From Flavobacterium soli DSM 19725 (GTDB lineage Bacteria; Bacteroidota; Bacteroidia; Flavobacteriales; Flavobacteriaceae): a stretch of DNA of 64,000 nucleotides. The notes beneath the pieces are model-generated. The model did not search any database and had not been told where the DNA came from. It was given only the letters and a program-made list of their open reading frames with translations. This document shows, piece after piece, positions 17,915-26,711 of this stretch. A program made the position numbers and the translations under genes. The DNA is taken from contig NZ_AUGO01000001.1 of NCBI RefSeq assembly GCF_000422705.1, positions 616,452-680,451 on the forward strand, written 5' to 3'. The stretch's first letter is position 1; each line of letters starts with the position of its first letter.

Positions 17915-18190
17915 GTTTATTTGATAGAAGGTGTATGTTCCAAATGAAATACCTAAAGCTAATAAAATCAAAATATTGGAATCTATAGGCACTACAGTAT
18001 CGCAATAGTCTTGTTCCGGATCAGCCTCACAAGCTATCAAGCAATCGGATTCTTCTGCCGGTGGTAATCCAATACAACACTCACAATCTGTATCTGGAGG
18101 AGGAGGAGCACCATCATCATCAGCAAACGCCAAGGCGACGTTCAAAAATAAAACCAATACTAAAATATACTTCTTCATTTCAATTTTCAT
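17891..18190 (-). CDS. Small Cys-rich exported protein with PID-CTERM-like sorting tail
   Basis: The 99-residue protein has a signal peptide (MKKYILVLVLFLNVALAFA from the second Met), then DDDGAPPPPDTDCECC and five more Cys up to about residue 62. It ends with VVPIDSNILILLALGISFG..., a hydrophobic helix and a basic NKKRQFEN tail. The order Pro-Ile-Asp, helix, basic residues is the three-part layout of PEP-CTERM-like sorting signals, and PID-CTERM is the version I recall from Flavobacteriia, where an exosortase-type enzyme would cleave it. No exosortase gene lies in this window. The start could be the Met at 18190 or the one at 18178, which both fit the signal. Confidence 0.75.
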   Translation of the reverse strand: MKIEMKKYILVLVLFLNVALAFADDDGAPPPPDTDCECCIGLPPAEESDCLIACEADPEQDYCDTVVPIDSNILILLALGISFGTYTFYQINKKRQFEN

Positions 18191-18304
18191 AGGTCGTAAA
18201 AGTAAAAAAAAAAATTGTGAGACAAAACTTTTATGTGTTTATTATTGATTTATTAATACTTATGTGTTTTTTTATGAGTAAAAATTTACTTTTTGGTGTG
18301 TTTT

Positions 18305-21300
18305 TTAAAAGAAAGCTCTGAGTTGTATATTCCCAGTATGAATAGCATTACTGGTTTCACTTTTTCGCCCTTGATAATTTATATTTACGTCTAAATATTG
18401 TGTCAGGTTTTTTTGTACCAATAGACGCCACGTGAGGTTTTCGCCAGCTTGCAATCCTTCGAGCATCTGGAAAGCAACGGGCGACAAAACATCTCCTGAA
18501 AAATTATTTTGATATAACGAAAACTCTCCGTTCATCGTGAATTGTTTCTGGCTAACATAGGTAAATGAAGTTCCAAATCGCTGCTGCTTCAAAGTTTCTA
18601 AAGTACCAATGGTGTTTTCTTTGTTCTGAAATTCATAAAAAAGATCCAAACTGGTGCTTTTTGAAAAAAGATAGGAAATTTTTGGAGCCAATTGATAACC
18701 TTTCAACTCATAGTTCTTAGAACCATAATTTTCAGAAAAAAGAGTAGTTTCGATTGTTTTTCCACCAAACCCGAACAGCCAACTTTTTTGAAGCAAATGT
18801 GCATATTGCAATTGGTGCGATTTATTATTATTCTCTTGAGAACCAACCGACAGCAAATTCCGAACCCGGTTGATAAGATAAGTATAAGTCACAGAATGTT
18901 TTTGCTTTCCACGATTGTAAAATAAACTATTGCGGAAACTCGAATTTAATCCTAACAAATTAGTATCATTTGAGCTAAAAGGATTAAAGTCAAAATCACT
19001 GCCTTTGCGTTCAATTTTCCTTTCTGTTAGATAAGAAGTCTGGTTGTAAAAATACGACAGGAATTTCTTAATGCCTTTTTCATTTTGCCATTGTGTTGGA
19101 TTCAAGGTCAACGATTGTGAGAATTTATTTTGATGGGTTTTCAAAAACACCTGATTTGGCAAATAGACCCTAATATATTTTGCCTGATCGGGAAACGGAG
19201 CAATTTCAAATTCTTCTAATTCCTGAATACTATTCTCATTGTAATCGTTCCAAGTATAAACGCCTTGACCGGGTTCTACCTCGAGATACGAAAATTCCTG
19301 TTGGGCAATTCGTCCCGAAGTGGTTTCATAAGCCGTTGTAAGTTGAATCAGTTGATTAAAAAATCGTGTATTATAAAGCAATCTCGAATTCAACGAAGGC
19401 TCATCTTCACGAGCCTTATCTTCATATTTTAATTTTCGATAATTTACAAATAGAGACAAATCACTTTTGTCATTTTGAATCAGTTTTGATTTCAAATAAT
19501 AAGAATTTGAGGTGTTCACGCGTTTTAGGAAACCATCTTGCAAACTGTCGTTGACTCGGTTCAAATAGCCCAATTCGACATATACTTTCGTAGAATCGCC
19601 TCTTCCTATGAAAGCTCCATATTCTGTAAATTTTTGGCTTAAAGCCGAAAAAGAATTCGTTGCTTTTATTTTTTCCTGATTGTTTTCTAGTCGTAACGTA
19701 GCACCAACCCAATTTTTCTTGAAATGATATCGAGTTTGGGTTTGATTACGCAAGAATTTCGATGTCGAGAGTGATCCGTCGCTTTGCAAATAGCTTCCAT
19801 TGTTTTGAAAGCTCCAGTTTTTTAACTTGAAATTTCCGTTGATCACATGACGATTTCCCGAAAAGCTATCCGAGAAATCGAGTTTCTCAAATTGATACGT
19901 CAATTGTCCTTTTTCTGGTAAAGTAAACGAAGCTCCCGAAATCAACAAGCTTTGGTTGCCTGTCGGGTTGGTCAGGTTCCAATCACGGTCAAATTCTATG
20001 GTAAACAAACGCTCAATTGTTTTGAACTCTTTCTGAACAAATTGATAATTCGCAAAAGCATCAATCTGCCATTTTTTTGAAAGTAAACGTTGTTTGACGT
20101 TGATTTTTCCTGCCAGACCTTGATTGTCACTATCATCAATGGACGAAAATAAGTTTTGGTCGTTATTGCTAAGTCCGATTTCAAAATCAATATTTGTTTT
20201 TTCTGATGGATTATATTTTCCCAAAACGGTAGCAATTTGGATTTTTGTTGGCGGAACCAATCGGCTGATGGGTTCATAATCGCCTCTCGGAACCCCATTT
20301 TCGGGGGCTATATATTTATAAACTCTTCCTGTTCCGGTAACGGTTTCTAATTCATAGTTTCCCATCTTGGCACCAACAAGCGAAAACCTCACGTTGTACA
20401 ATTCTTCATCTGGATTGGTTGAAGCTTCAAAAATTTCTACACCATTAAAAAAAGTCTTACGGTATAGGATTTTATTTTCAGAATAGGAGTCGACATAAGC
20501 AGAAGGAGCCGTCATTAAATCGGGATTGTCTCCAGCATTTGCCAAAATTTGTGCTTGTTCAGGAGATAAGTTTTGTTGTAAAGGCTGATTCTTTACATCA
20601 TTTTCAGAATATAAAAAACCGCCAATGCTCCAATTTTTTCTTTCGTGAGTCGCACCAGCATAGGTTACAAAACGGGTATAATTTCGATCCGAGAATTGAT
20701 ATTCGATATTGATTCGCATCTCCGAAGTAATCGGAAAAAGTGATGTAAAGATGATTTCTCCAGCATTGTAATCGATAATGTAATCATTATTCTCACCACG
20801 TTTTAGCAAAATTCCGTTTACAAAAACCCTTTCCGAACCTGAAATGATGAGAATAAACAATTCGCCATTTGGACCACGAAGTTTATATGGACCTTGATTG
20901 CCTTCCTGACCGACAAAAGTACTTTTGGCATATTGTCCCCGAACCAAAGCAGCCGAGGCAAAAACATTTGTTTTGGCTTCGTCATCGCCAAAAGTGAAAT
21001 TGGCAGCCAAACCTTGTACTTTCTTATTAAAATTTAAAAACTTAGACTTTCTGTTTTCTAAAAATAAATCTCCAGCTCGAATGTTCCATTTGTCGCTGAA
21101 AAGTTCAATGAAAATCTGGTCGAATTCATCGAGTTTTTGAGAATAACCCCCTTCTTGCAGTGGGATGTTTGTATCTTGAATGGAGGCCCTCAAGCTGACC
21201 TTATCCGAAATTTTTCCTGTAATCTGCAAATCCAAAGACGAATTCACAACCGCATTTTGATTGTTTCCGATGGTAACGCCACGAGTGATACTGCCCGATG

Positions 21301-21709
21301 TATTCAATCCATCAAAGGGAACAAATCGTTTTGCAGGATCACGTGAAACCTTATACAAACCGCCAGAAGCATCGTTGCTAACAACACGGCTTTTGTCGTA
21401 AATGCTGTATTCTTTGGTAAGATAATTGGGTAGTTTGAAAAAACGAACAATTAGAGTATCAGAAGCTGCATAATTTTCATTGAAAACTAAAGTTCCTTTT
21501 TGAAAGTTTATCTTATAAAAGGAAGTATCAACGGTAGTGCCAGCTTGGTCAATCACTTTAAAAAAACTCGGATTGATACTTACACTGTCAATTTTTATGG
21601 TGTCACGAGAAGGAAAGATCTTTTTTGTCTTGTAGGGCGAATTGATTTCCTGGGCATTAACGCCAGAAAAGAATCCAATTGCAAGACAAAAAAGAAGTTT
21701 TTTAAGCAT
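18305..21709 (-). CDS. Very large conserved outer-membrane beta-barrel protein, function unknown
   Basis: The 1134-residue protein has a signal peptide (cleaved near VNAQ) and an N-terminal beta domain (about 20-140, with DTIKIDSVSINPSFFKVID). From GLNTSGSITRGVTIGNNQNAV onward it is a long series of amphipathic strands, ending in an aromatic residue (LRAFF). The segment RASIQDTNIPLQEGGYSQKLDEFDQIFIELFSDKWNIRAGDL is a pattern I remember from widespread unnamed Bacteroidota outer-membrane proteins. No plug or TonB box is seen, so it is not a standard TonB receptor. It may be a structural or export pore. It is a single-gene unit with the -7 element TACTTTTG at 21731-21738. Confidence 0.75.
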   Translation of the reverse strand: MLKKLLFCLAIGFFSGVNAQEINSPYKTKKIFPSRDTIKIDSVSINPSFFKVIDQAGTTVDTSFYKINFQKGTLVFNENYAASDTLIVRFFKLPNYLTKEYSIYDKSRVVSNDASGGLYKVSRDPAKRFVPFDGLNTSGSITRGVTIGNNQNAVVNSSLDLQITGKISDKVSLRASIQDTNIPLQEGGYSQKLDEFDQIFIELFSDKWNIRAGDLFLENRKSKFLNFNKKVQGLAANFTFGDDEAKTNVFASAALVRGQYAKSTFVGQEGNQGPYKLRGPNGELFILIISGSERVFVNGILLKRGENNDYIIDYNAGEIIFTSLFPITSEMRINIEYQFSDRNYTRFVTYAGATHERKNWSIGGFLYSENDVKNQPLQQNLSPEQAQILANAGDNPDLMTAPSAYVDSYSENKILYRKTFFNGVEIFEASTNPDEELYNVRFSLVGAKMGNYELETVTGTGRVYKYIAPENGVPRGDYEPISRLVPPTKIQIATVLGKYNPSEKTNIDFEIGLSNNDQNLFSSIDDSDNQGLAGKINVKQRLLSKKWQIDAFANYQFVQKEFKTIERLFTIEFDRDWNLTNPTGNQSLLISGASFTLPEKGQLTYQFEKLDFSDSFSGNRHVINGNFKLKNWSFQNNGSYLQSDGSLSTSKFLRNQTQTRYHFKKNWVGATLRLENNQEKIKATNSFSALSQKFTEYGAFIGRGDSTKVYVELGYLNRVNDSLQDGFLKRVNTSNSYYLKSKLIQNDKSDLSLFVNYRKLKYEDKAREDEPSLNSRLLYNTRFFNQLIQLTTAYETTSGRIAQQEFSYLEVEPGQGVYTWNDYNENSIQELEEFEIAPFPDQAKYIRVYLPNQVFLKTHQNKFSQSLTLNPTQWQNEKGIKKFLSYFYNQTSYLTERKIERKGSDFDFNPFSSNDTNLLGLNSSFRNSLFYNRGKQKHSVTYTYLINRVRNLLSVGSQENNNKSHQLQYAHLLQKSWLFGFGGKTIETTLFSENYGSKNYELKGYQLAPKISYLFSKSTSLDLFYEFQNKENTIGTLETLKQQRFGTSFTYVSQKQFTMNGEFSLYQNNFSGDVLSPVAFQMLEGLQAGENLTWRLLVQKNLTQYLDVNINYQGRKSETSNAIHTGNIQLRAFF

Positions 21710-21730
21710 AGATAGATAACTCTAAAAGCC

Positions 21731-21738
21731 CAAAAGTA
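21731..21738 (-). promoter_or_regulatory. -7 element TACTTTTG for the large barrel protein
   Basis: TACTTTTG on the minus strand matches TAnnTTTG and lies 21 bases before the ATG at 21709. Confidence 0.5.
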
Positions 21739-21791
21739 GTATTTAAAATCCTAAAATTAACTTTGCGACTTTAGCCTCTAATGCATAGAAT

Positions 21792-21817
21792 AAAAAACCA
21801 CGCTGTTAACGTGGTTT
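21792..21817 (-). terminator. Terminator of the aspartate kinase gene
   Basis: AAACCACG and CGTGGTTT form an 8-bp stem around CTGTTAA, followed on the minus strand by a T run. It starts 13 bases after the stop codon at 21831. Confidence 0.75.
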
Positions 21818-21830
21818 AATTTTTTTTGGA

Positions 21831-23087
21831 TTATACTTCCCTAGTCACAATTTGCATCGTCTCTCGACTGACTTGTTTCAAAAGAACTTCTTTGTTTTTT
21901 TCTACCATCTGAGAAGCTTTTTCATCAAAATGGCGAATCGTGTAGAGCGAAACATTCTCGTTATAGGAAACTTGGAATTTTTTAGAAAGTATATTTTTTA
22001 GCTCATTAAAATTGCCAAATTTGTCTTCGATACAAACGGAGAAACTAATGGCAGAATTCTGAATCAAGCTTACCTTCATTTTATATTTGTGGAACAAACC
22101 GAAGATTTCACTGATGTTTTCTTCCATAATAAAATCGAAGTTTATGGAAGAAAGCGAAACTAATAATTGACTTTTTTTCACAATAAAACAAGGCAAGTGT
22201 GGCTCTAGATCGGCACCTTTGCTAACGCTTGTTCCTGGTAAATCAGGATTTATAAAGGATTTTACAAACAACGGAATTTCTTTTTTTCTTAATGGCTGTA
22301 AGGTTTTAGGGTGAATAACCGTTGCGCCATAAAAAGCCAATTCGATCGCTTCACGATAGGAAATCTGGTTGAGCAAAGTTGCATTTTCAAAAAATCTCGG
22401 ATCTGCATTCATCACTCCGGGAACATCTTTCCAAATCGTTACACTTTCGGCATTCAAGCAATAGGCAAAAATAGCAGCGGTATAATCTGATCCTTCACGT
22501 CCTAAAGTTGTCGTGAAATTATTTTCATCAGAACCTAAAAATCCTTGGGTAACATTCAGCACTTTTCGCTTTACGTTTTTCGAAATATTTTGCTGTGTCA
22601 AATCCCAATCTACTCCTGCATCGCGGTAGTTACTGTCGGTTTTTATGAAATCGCGAACATCAATCCAGTTGGTTTTTATTTCGCGATAGTTCATGTAATG
22701 GCTCAAAATGGTAGTCGAAATCAATTCTCCGAAACTCACGATTTGATCATAAACAAAGTTGTAATTTGGCGATTTATTATGGTTGAGGAAATATTCTAAT
22801 TCGGCAAAAAGGGTAGTCACATTTTTAAACACAACATGCCTTTCGTCTTCAAAAAGATCCATCAAAATTTCGTTGTGATACTTCTTGACTTCCTGAACTG
22901 AAGCTTGCAATTCTTTCGATTTTTCGAAATAATTCTTTATTACCACTTCCAATGCGTTAGTAGTTTTTCCCATTGCGGAAACCACTAACAATACATCCTC
23001 ATAACCCACTTTTTGAAGAACGTCATACACGTTTCTCACTCCGGCAGCATCTTTTACAGAAGCACCTCCAAATTTGAATACTCTCAT
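21831..23087 (-). CDS. lysC: Aspartate kinase, monofunctional
   Basis: The 418-residue enzyme phosphorylates aspartate, the first step to lysine, threonine, methionine and diaminopimelate. It has the kinase start MRVFKFGGASVKDAAGV, the VVSAMGKTTN loop, the substrate motif TLGREGSDYTAA, and WKDVPGVMNADPR. The C-terminal 120 residues form ACT-type regulatory units (SLSSINFDFIMEENISEIFGLFHKYK). It lacks a homoserine dehydrogenase domain. Its gene starts 52 bases after the acetyltransferase gene and the two may be co-transcribed. The gap holds three copies of an ATTTTAG-type heptamer. Confidence 0.92.
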   Translation of the reverse strand: MRVFKFGGASVKDAAGVRNVYDVLQKVGYEDVLLVVSAMGKTTNALEVVIKNYFEKSKELQASVQEVKKYHNEILMDLFEDERHVVFKNVTTLFAELEYFLNHNKSPNYNFVYDQIVSFGELISTTILSHYMNYREIKTNWIDVRDFIKTDSNYRDAGVDWDLTQQNISKNVKRKVLNVTQGFLGSDENNFTTTLGREGSDYTAAIFAYCLNAESVTIWKDVPGVMNADPRFFENATLLNQISYREAIELAFYGATVIHPKTLQPLRKKEIPLFVKSFINPDLPGTSVSKGADLEPHLPCFIVKKSQLLVSLSSINFDFIMEENISEIFGLFHKYKMKVSLIQNSAISFSVCIEDKFGNFNELKNILSKKFQVSYNENVSLYTIRHFDEKASQMVEKNKEVLLKQVSRETMQIVTREV

Positions 23088-23139
23088 TTTTAGATTTTAG
23101 ATTTTAGATTTAGGAATTAGGATTTTCCTGAACCTGAAT

Positions 23140-23619
23140 TTATTTGGTATTTAGATTGTAAAATTCTTCTATCCCCTTTTCGTCCATTTGGACCACTCGC
23201 CAAGTTTCTAGCAATTTAGCTCCCGATTTTTCATAAAAATCAATGGCCGGTGTGTTCCAATCCAAGACATTCCATTCCACTCTTCTCACATTGTCTCTTT
23301 TTCCCTGTTTCAAAACTTCAGAATATAAGGCAAACCCTAAACCTTTTCCACGCATTTTTTCATTTACAATCAAATCTTCCAGATGGATGGTTTTGCCTTT
23401 CCAGGTAGAATAACGGTAATAATAGAGTGCAACACCAACAATTTTGGCATCAACTTCGGCAACAAAAGTATGGAACAAAGGAGTTGCCGAAAAACCATCA
23501 CGTTCTAAATCTTCGACTGTAATCACAACTGCATCAGGTTCTTTTTCAAAAACCGCTAGTTCTTTAATCAGATTTAAAACCGAATAGATGTCTTGTTTAG
23601 TGCCTTTGCGAATGTTCAT
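23140..23619 (-). CDS. GNAT-family N-acetyltransferase
   Basis: From the ATG at 23619 the protein has 159 residues. The acetyl-CoA loop is in NEKMRGKGLGFALYSEVLK (motif A, RGKGLG), and the C-terminal WNTPAIDFYEKSGAKLLETW is motif B. The overall pattern, with IHLEDLIVNEKMRGKGLG, is that of spermidine/diamine acetyltransferases, but the substrate cannot be fixed. An upstream Met at 23637 is excluded because the promoter element TATATTTG at 23635-23642 overlaps it; the transcript would start near 23629. Confidence 0.88.
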   Translation of the reverse strand: MNIRKGTKQDIYSVLNLIKELAVFEKEPDAVVITVEDLERDGFSATPLFHTFVAEVDAKIVGVALYYYRYSTWKGKTIHLEDLIVNEKMRGKGLGFALYSEVLKQGKRDNVRRVEWNVLDWNTPAIDFYEKSGAKLLETWRVVQMDEKGIEEFYNLNTK

Positions 23620-23634
23620 TGGGAATAATTTGGG

Positions 23635-23642
23635 CAAATATA
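23635..23642 (-). promoter_or_regulatory. -7 element TATATTTG, fixes the GNAT start
   Basis: TATATTTG on the minus strand matches TAnnTTTG. It overlaps the first possible start codon of the acetyltransferase gene, so the start 18 bases further in is the usable one. Confidence 0.55.
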
Positions 23643-23693
23643 CAATTCTCGGAAACTATCCAATAAAAAGGCTTCCATTTTCACAAAAAAACC

Positions 23694-23701
23694 GATATTT
23701 G
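23694..23701 (+). promoter_or_regulatory. -7-like element GATATTTG for fbp
   Basis: GATATTTG differs from TAnnTTTG at the first two bases only and lies 26 bases before the fbp ATG. It is the best candidate in the 108-bp divergent region. Confidence 0.35.
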
Positions 23702-23727
23702 TACCACATAACTACAACGATTTCGGA

Positions 23728-24747
23728 ATGGAAGAACGTAACAAAACCTTAGGTGAGTTTATCATCGAAAAACAAAAAGACCACCAGTATTCATCTGGAG
23801 AATTATCAAAAATAATCAATTCTATCCGCTTGGCGGCGAAAGTTGTAAACTACAAAGTGAATAAGGCAGGGTTGGTAGATATTGTTGGAGCTGCAGGAGA
23901 ACAAAATATTCAGGGTGAAGATCAGCAAAAACTCGATGTGTATGCCAATGAAGTTTTTATACAAACGCTAATCAATCGTGAAATTGTTTGCGGAATTGCC
24001 TCCGAAGAAAACGACGATTTCATTACCGTAGAAGGTTTAGACAACGGTCATAATAATAAATATGTAGTATTGATGGATCCGCTTGACGGTTCTTCAAACA
24101 TCGATGTCAATGTTTCGGTAGGAACTATTTTTTCGGTTTATAAAAGGATTACGCCAATAGGAACTCCTGTTACTTTGGAAGATTTTTTACAACCTGGAAC
24201 AGCTCAAGTAGCTGCAGGTTATGTAATTTATGGAACTTCAACAATGTTGGTTTACACTACAGGACATGGTGTTAATGGATTTACTTTGAATCCAGCAATT
24301 GGAACATTCTATCTTTCACACCCAAATATGAAATTTAAGGAAGATGGAAATATCTATTCTATCAATGAAGGAAATTATATCCATTTCCCACAAGGAGTTA
24401 AGGATTATATCAAATATTGTCAAACAGAAGAAGGTGATCGTCCTTATACTTCTCGCTACATCGGAAGTTTGGTTTCCGATCTTCATCGAAATATGATTAA
24501 AGGAGGAATTTATATTTATCCAACAAGTTCAAAAGCTCCAAACGGGAAATTACGTTTACTTTACGAATGTAACCCTATGGCTTTTATTGTGGAACAAGCT
24601 GGAGGAAAAGCTTCGGATGGTTTTGGTAGAATCATGGATATTGAACCTACAGAATTGCATCAACGTGTACCATTTTTCTGCGGAAGCTTGAATATGGTAG
24701 AAAAGGCCGAAGATTTCATGATGAAGGCCAAATTGAGCAAGTACTAA
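23728..24747 (+). CDS. fbp: Class 1 fructose-1,6-bisphosphatase
   Basis: The 339-residue cytoplasmic enzyme hydrolyses fructose 1,6-bisphosphate to fructose 6-phosphate in gluconeogenesis. The metal site is complete: GIASEEND, then [25 protein letters not shown]. The sugar-phosphate site is in [23 protein letters not shown], and the C-terminal [22 protein letters not shown] is typical. Length matches the family (330-340). It is a single-gene unit with a terminator at 24774. Confidence 0.96.
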   Translation: MEERNKTLGEFIIEKQKDHQYSSGELSKIINSIRLAAKVVNYKVNKAGLVDIVGAAGEQNIQGEDQQKLDVYANEVFIQTLINREIVCGIASEENDDFITVEGLDNGHNNKYVVLMDPLDGSSNIDVNVSVGTIFSVYKRITPIGTPVTLEDFLQPGTAQVAAGYVIYGTSTMLVYTTGHGVNGFTLNPAIGTFYLSHPNMKFKEDGNIYSINEGNYIHFPQGVKDYIKYCQTEEGDRPYTSRYIGSLVSDLHRNMIKGGIYIYPTSSKAPNGKLRLLYECNPMAFIVEQAGGKASDGFGRIMDIEPTELHQRVPFFCGSLNMVEKAEDFMMKAKLSKY

Positions 24748-24773
24748 ATCAGTAACATATCTCGCAAAAACGC

Positions 24774-24814
24774 AGAGCCGCAAAGTTTAATTTCTTTGTG
24801 GCTCTTTATTTTAT
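24774..24814 (+). terminator. Terminator of fbp
   Basis: AGAGCCGCAAAG and CTTTGTGGCTCT pair over 12 positions with one wobble, with the TTTAATTT loop and a T-rich tract after it. The left arm belongs to a CGCAAAAACGCAGAGCCGCAAAG tract, a low-complexity pattern. Confidence 0.75.
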
Positions 24815-24823
24815 AAAAATATA

Positions 24824-24887
24824 AAAACCATTAAGATGTTAAGTTTATTAAGTCATGCTTAATTTTTCTTAATACCTTAATGGTTTT
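24824..24887. repeat. Long imperfect hairpin between fbp and the TerB-like gene
   Basis: AAAACCATTAAG (24824-24835) and CTTAATGGTTTT (24876-24887) form a 12-bp perfect outer stem. GTTAAG and CTTAAT continue it inside with a bulge. A smaller AGTTGC/GCAACT hairpin follows at 24896-24926. Both lie downstream of the converging fbp and TerB-like genes and could end transcription of the latter. Confidence 0.65.
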
Positions 24888-24930
24888 AAAAACTCAGTTG
24901 CTTAGTAGCTTAGCCACTCAGCAACTTTTC

Positions 24931-25362
24931 TTATTTATTCATGTGTTGCATCTCGAAAAGGAAAGTATCCAAATCAACATTCAATACTAATAAAGACAAA
25001 GCTTTGTCTACAATATAATGAACGTTTCCTGGTGTAAAACCTAATGCCAATGCAAAACGAGTCAAAATTTCTTTTTGTTTTGGGCCAAGAACGTGATCTG
25101 CATAAACCATTCTCGACAAATCGTATAAACGCTCCAACCTTTGGGTGTGCAAGTAAGGAGGGTTAATTGGATATTTCAAAGGATTTTCGAGAATCTCTTT
25201 GTATTCTTCCGAAGAAATTTCCAATTGGTTGGCCAACTTGTCCAAGAAATGTCTTTCTTCTTCGCTCAAGTGTCCATTCTCCATTGCGACTCTCACAATA
25301 GAAGAAAAGTGACCTTTATTTCTGTTTTTAAATCCGCTATCAAATAATTCTGCAAATGACAT
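24931..25362 (-). CDS. TerB-like protein
   Basis: The 143-residue all-helical protein follows the TerB/DjlA-N pattern: VAMENGHLSEEERHFLDKLANQLEISSEEYKEIL in the first half and RMVYADHVLGPKQKEILTRFALALGF in the second. Acidic residues in each half (SEEE; DHVLGPKQ) are placed as in the metal-binding acidic sites of this fold. Members occur in tellurite-resistance and stress operons, but no ter genes are nearby, so the role is open. No signal peptide is seen. Confidence 0.8.
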   Translation of the reverse strand: MSFAELFDSGFKNRNKGHFSSIVRVAMENGHLSEEERHFLDKLANQLEISSEEYKEILENPLKYPINPPYLHTQRLERLYDLSRMVYADHVLGPKQKEILTRFALALGFTPGNVHYIVDKALSLLVLNVDLDTFLFEMQHMNK

Positions 25363-25495
25363 AATTAATGTTTTAAATATCCTGCAAATATAATTCTATT
25401 TCAAAAATTTTAGCCGTATAATTTTAAAAGTTTTATCAATAAAAACAAATCATTGCGTTATAAAGATAGGAATTCTTTATTCGCAAAATAAATTG

Positions 25496-25503
25496 TAAGT
25501 TTG
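25496..25503 (+). promoter_or_regulatory. -7 element TAAGTTTG for the HupE/UreJ-like gene
   Basis: TAAGTTTG matches TAnnTTTG and lies 32 bases before the ATG at 25536. Confidence 0.55.
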
Positions 25504-25535
25504 ACTTCCCCAAAAACGTTTAAAAATTATTTACT

Positions 25536-26126
25536 ATGTCAGAATTAATGATATATCTCGAAATAGGACTTCGCCACGTTCTAGACATCAATGCCTACGA
25601 TCATATTCTTTTTCTTGTGGCATTAACCGTTCCCTATGCCTTCAAGGATTGGAAAAAAGTATTGATTTTGGTTTCTATTTTCACACTCGGACACACCTTG
25701 GCTTTACTGCTATCGGTTTTAGAAGTGGTAACTATAAAAGCAAGCTTGGTCGAATTCCTTATTCCTATAACAATTCTTTGTACAGCAATTTACAACCTTT
25801 TTACGGCTGGAAAATCAGTCAGAAAAGAAAATATCAGCGTCACAGGATTCATCACTTTATTCTTTGGAATTATCCATGGACTCGGGTTTTCTAACTATTT
25901 CAAATCCATACTAGGAGGTTCGGCTGGAGATAAATTACTGCCTTTACTTGAATTTGCATTAGGAATTGAAGTCGCCCAAATAATTGTAGTCTTGCTTGTT
26001 CTCGTTCTTTCTTTCATCGTTCAAAATTTTTTCCGAAACTCAAAACGCGATTGGATTCTCATCGTTTCGTCGATTATAATAGGAATAATCATCCCGATGT
26101 TAATAGAAAGCGAAATTTGGAATTAA
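25536..26126 (+). CDS. HupE/UreJ-like integral membrane protein
   Basis: The 196-residue protein has about six hydrophobic helices and the family His positions: an initial LRHVLDINAYDHILFLVAL, TLGHTLALLLSVLE, and FFGIIHGLGFSNYFKSILGG. HupE and UreJ proteins are thought to carry nickel or cobalt, but this short subfamily without a signal peptide is usually found away from hydrogenase and urease genes, as here. Metal transport is therefore a family-based guess. Confidence 0.82.
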   Translation: MSELMIYLEIGLRHVLDINAYDHILFLVALTVPYAFKDWKKVLILVSIFTLGHTLALLLSVLEVVTIKASLVEFLIPITILCTAIYNLFTAGKSVRKENISVTGFITLFFGIIHGLGFSNYFKSILGGSAGDKLLPLLEFALGIEVAQIIVVLLVLVLSFIVQNFFRNSKRDWILIVSSIIIGIIIPMLIESEIWN

Positions 26127-26169
26127 TAGCTTTTGAAGCGAAACGTTTGCGTATTTTTGTAAACCATTT

Positions 26170-26250
26170 TCCTGCCTTCCTTCCAAATCTTTTTATTTTT
26201 TTAAAGAAAAAAAATAAAAAGGATTTTCCCTCCAGTCAGGGCTAGAAAGG
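26170..26250 (-). repeat. Dispersed hairpin repeat, copy 3, flanked by AAACCATTT
   Basis: The copy matches copy 1 at 73 of about 75 core positions. It is bounded by the direct repeat AAACCATTT at 26161-26169 and 26251-26259, which looks like a 9-bp target-site duplication. The element sits between the HupE-like gene and the dCMP deaminase gene, inside the latter's promoter region. Confidence 0.8.
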
Positions 26251-26279
26251 AAACCATTTGAATTTTTGTAAACAAAGTA

Positions 26280-26711
26280 ATGAATCTGAAGAAACTCAAT
26301 AAATACGACAAAGCCTATCTCCGAATTGCAAAGGAATGGAGTCTTCTGTCCTACTGTAAACGAAAACAAGTTGGTGCCATCATCGTAAAAGACAGGATGA
26401 TTATTTCCGATGGCTATAACGGAACTCCAAGTGGATTCGAAAACTGCTGTGAAGACGAAGAAGGATTGACACATTGGCACGTGCTTCATGCCGAAGCAAA
26501 TGCTATTTTAAAGGTAGCACGATCCACACAATCCTGTGAAGGAGCAAGTTTATACATCACACTTTCACCATGCAAGGAATGTAGTAAGCTCATCCATCAA
26601 TCTGGAATTAAAAGAGTAGTCTATCAAAATGGTTACAAGGACGATTCTGGAATTCAATTTTTGATAAAAGCAGGAGTAGAAGTAGTCCATATTCCAATAT
26701 TAGAGCAATAA
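26280..26711 (+). CDS. Deoxycytidylate (dCMP) deaminase
   Basis: The 143-residue zinc enzyme converts dCMP to dUMP for thymidylate synthesis. The zinc site is HAE (H70, E72) and PCKEC (C98, C101). An extra Cys pair in ENCCEDEEG and the SDGYNGTPSGF loop are typical of dCMP deaminases rather than cytidine or tRNA deaminases. The next gene, encoding an S41 protease, begins at the very next base after the stop codon, so the two are co-transcribed. Confidence 0.9.
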   Translation: MNLKKLNKYDKAYLRIAKEWSLLSYCKRKQVGAIIVKDRMIISDGYNGTPSGFENCCEDEEGLTHWHVLHAEANAILKVARSTQSCEGASLYITLSPCKECSKLIHQSGIKRVVYQNGYKDDSGIQFLIKAGVEVVHIPILEQ

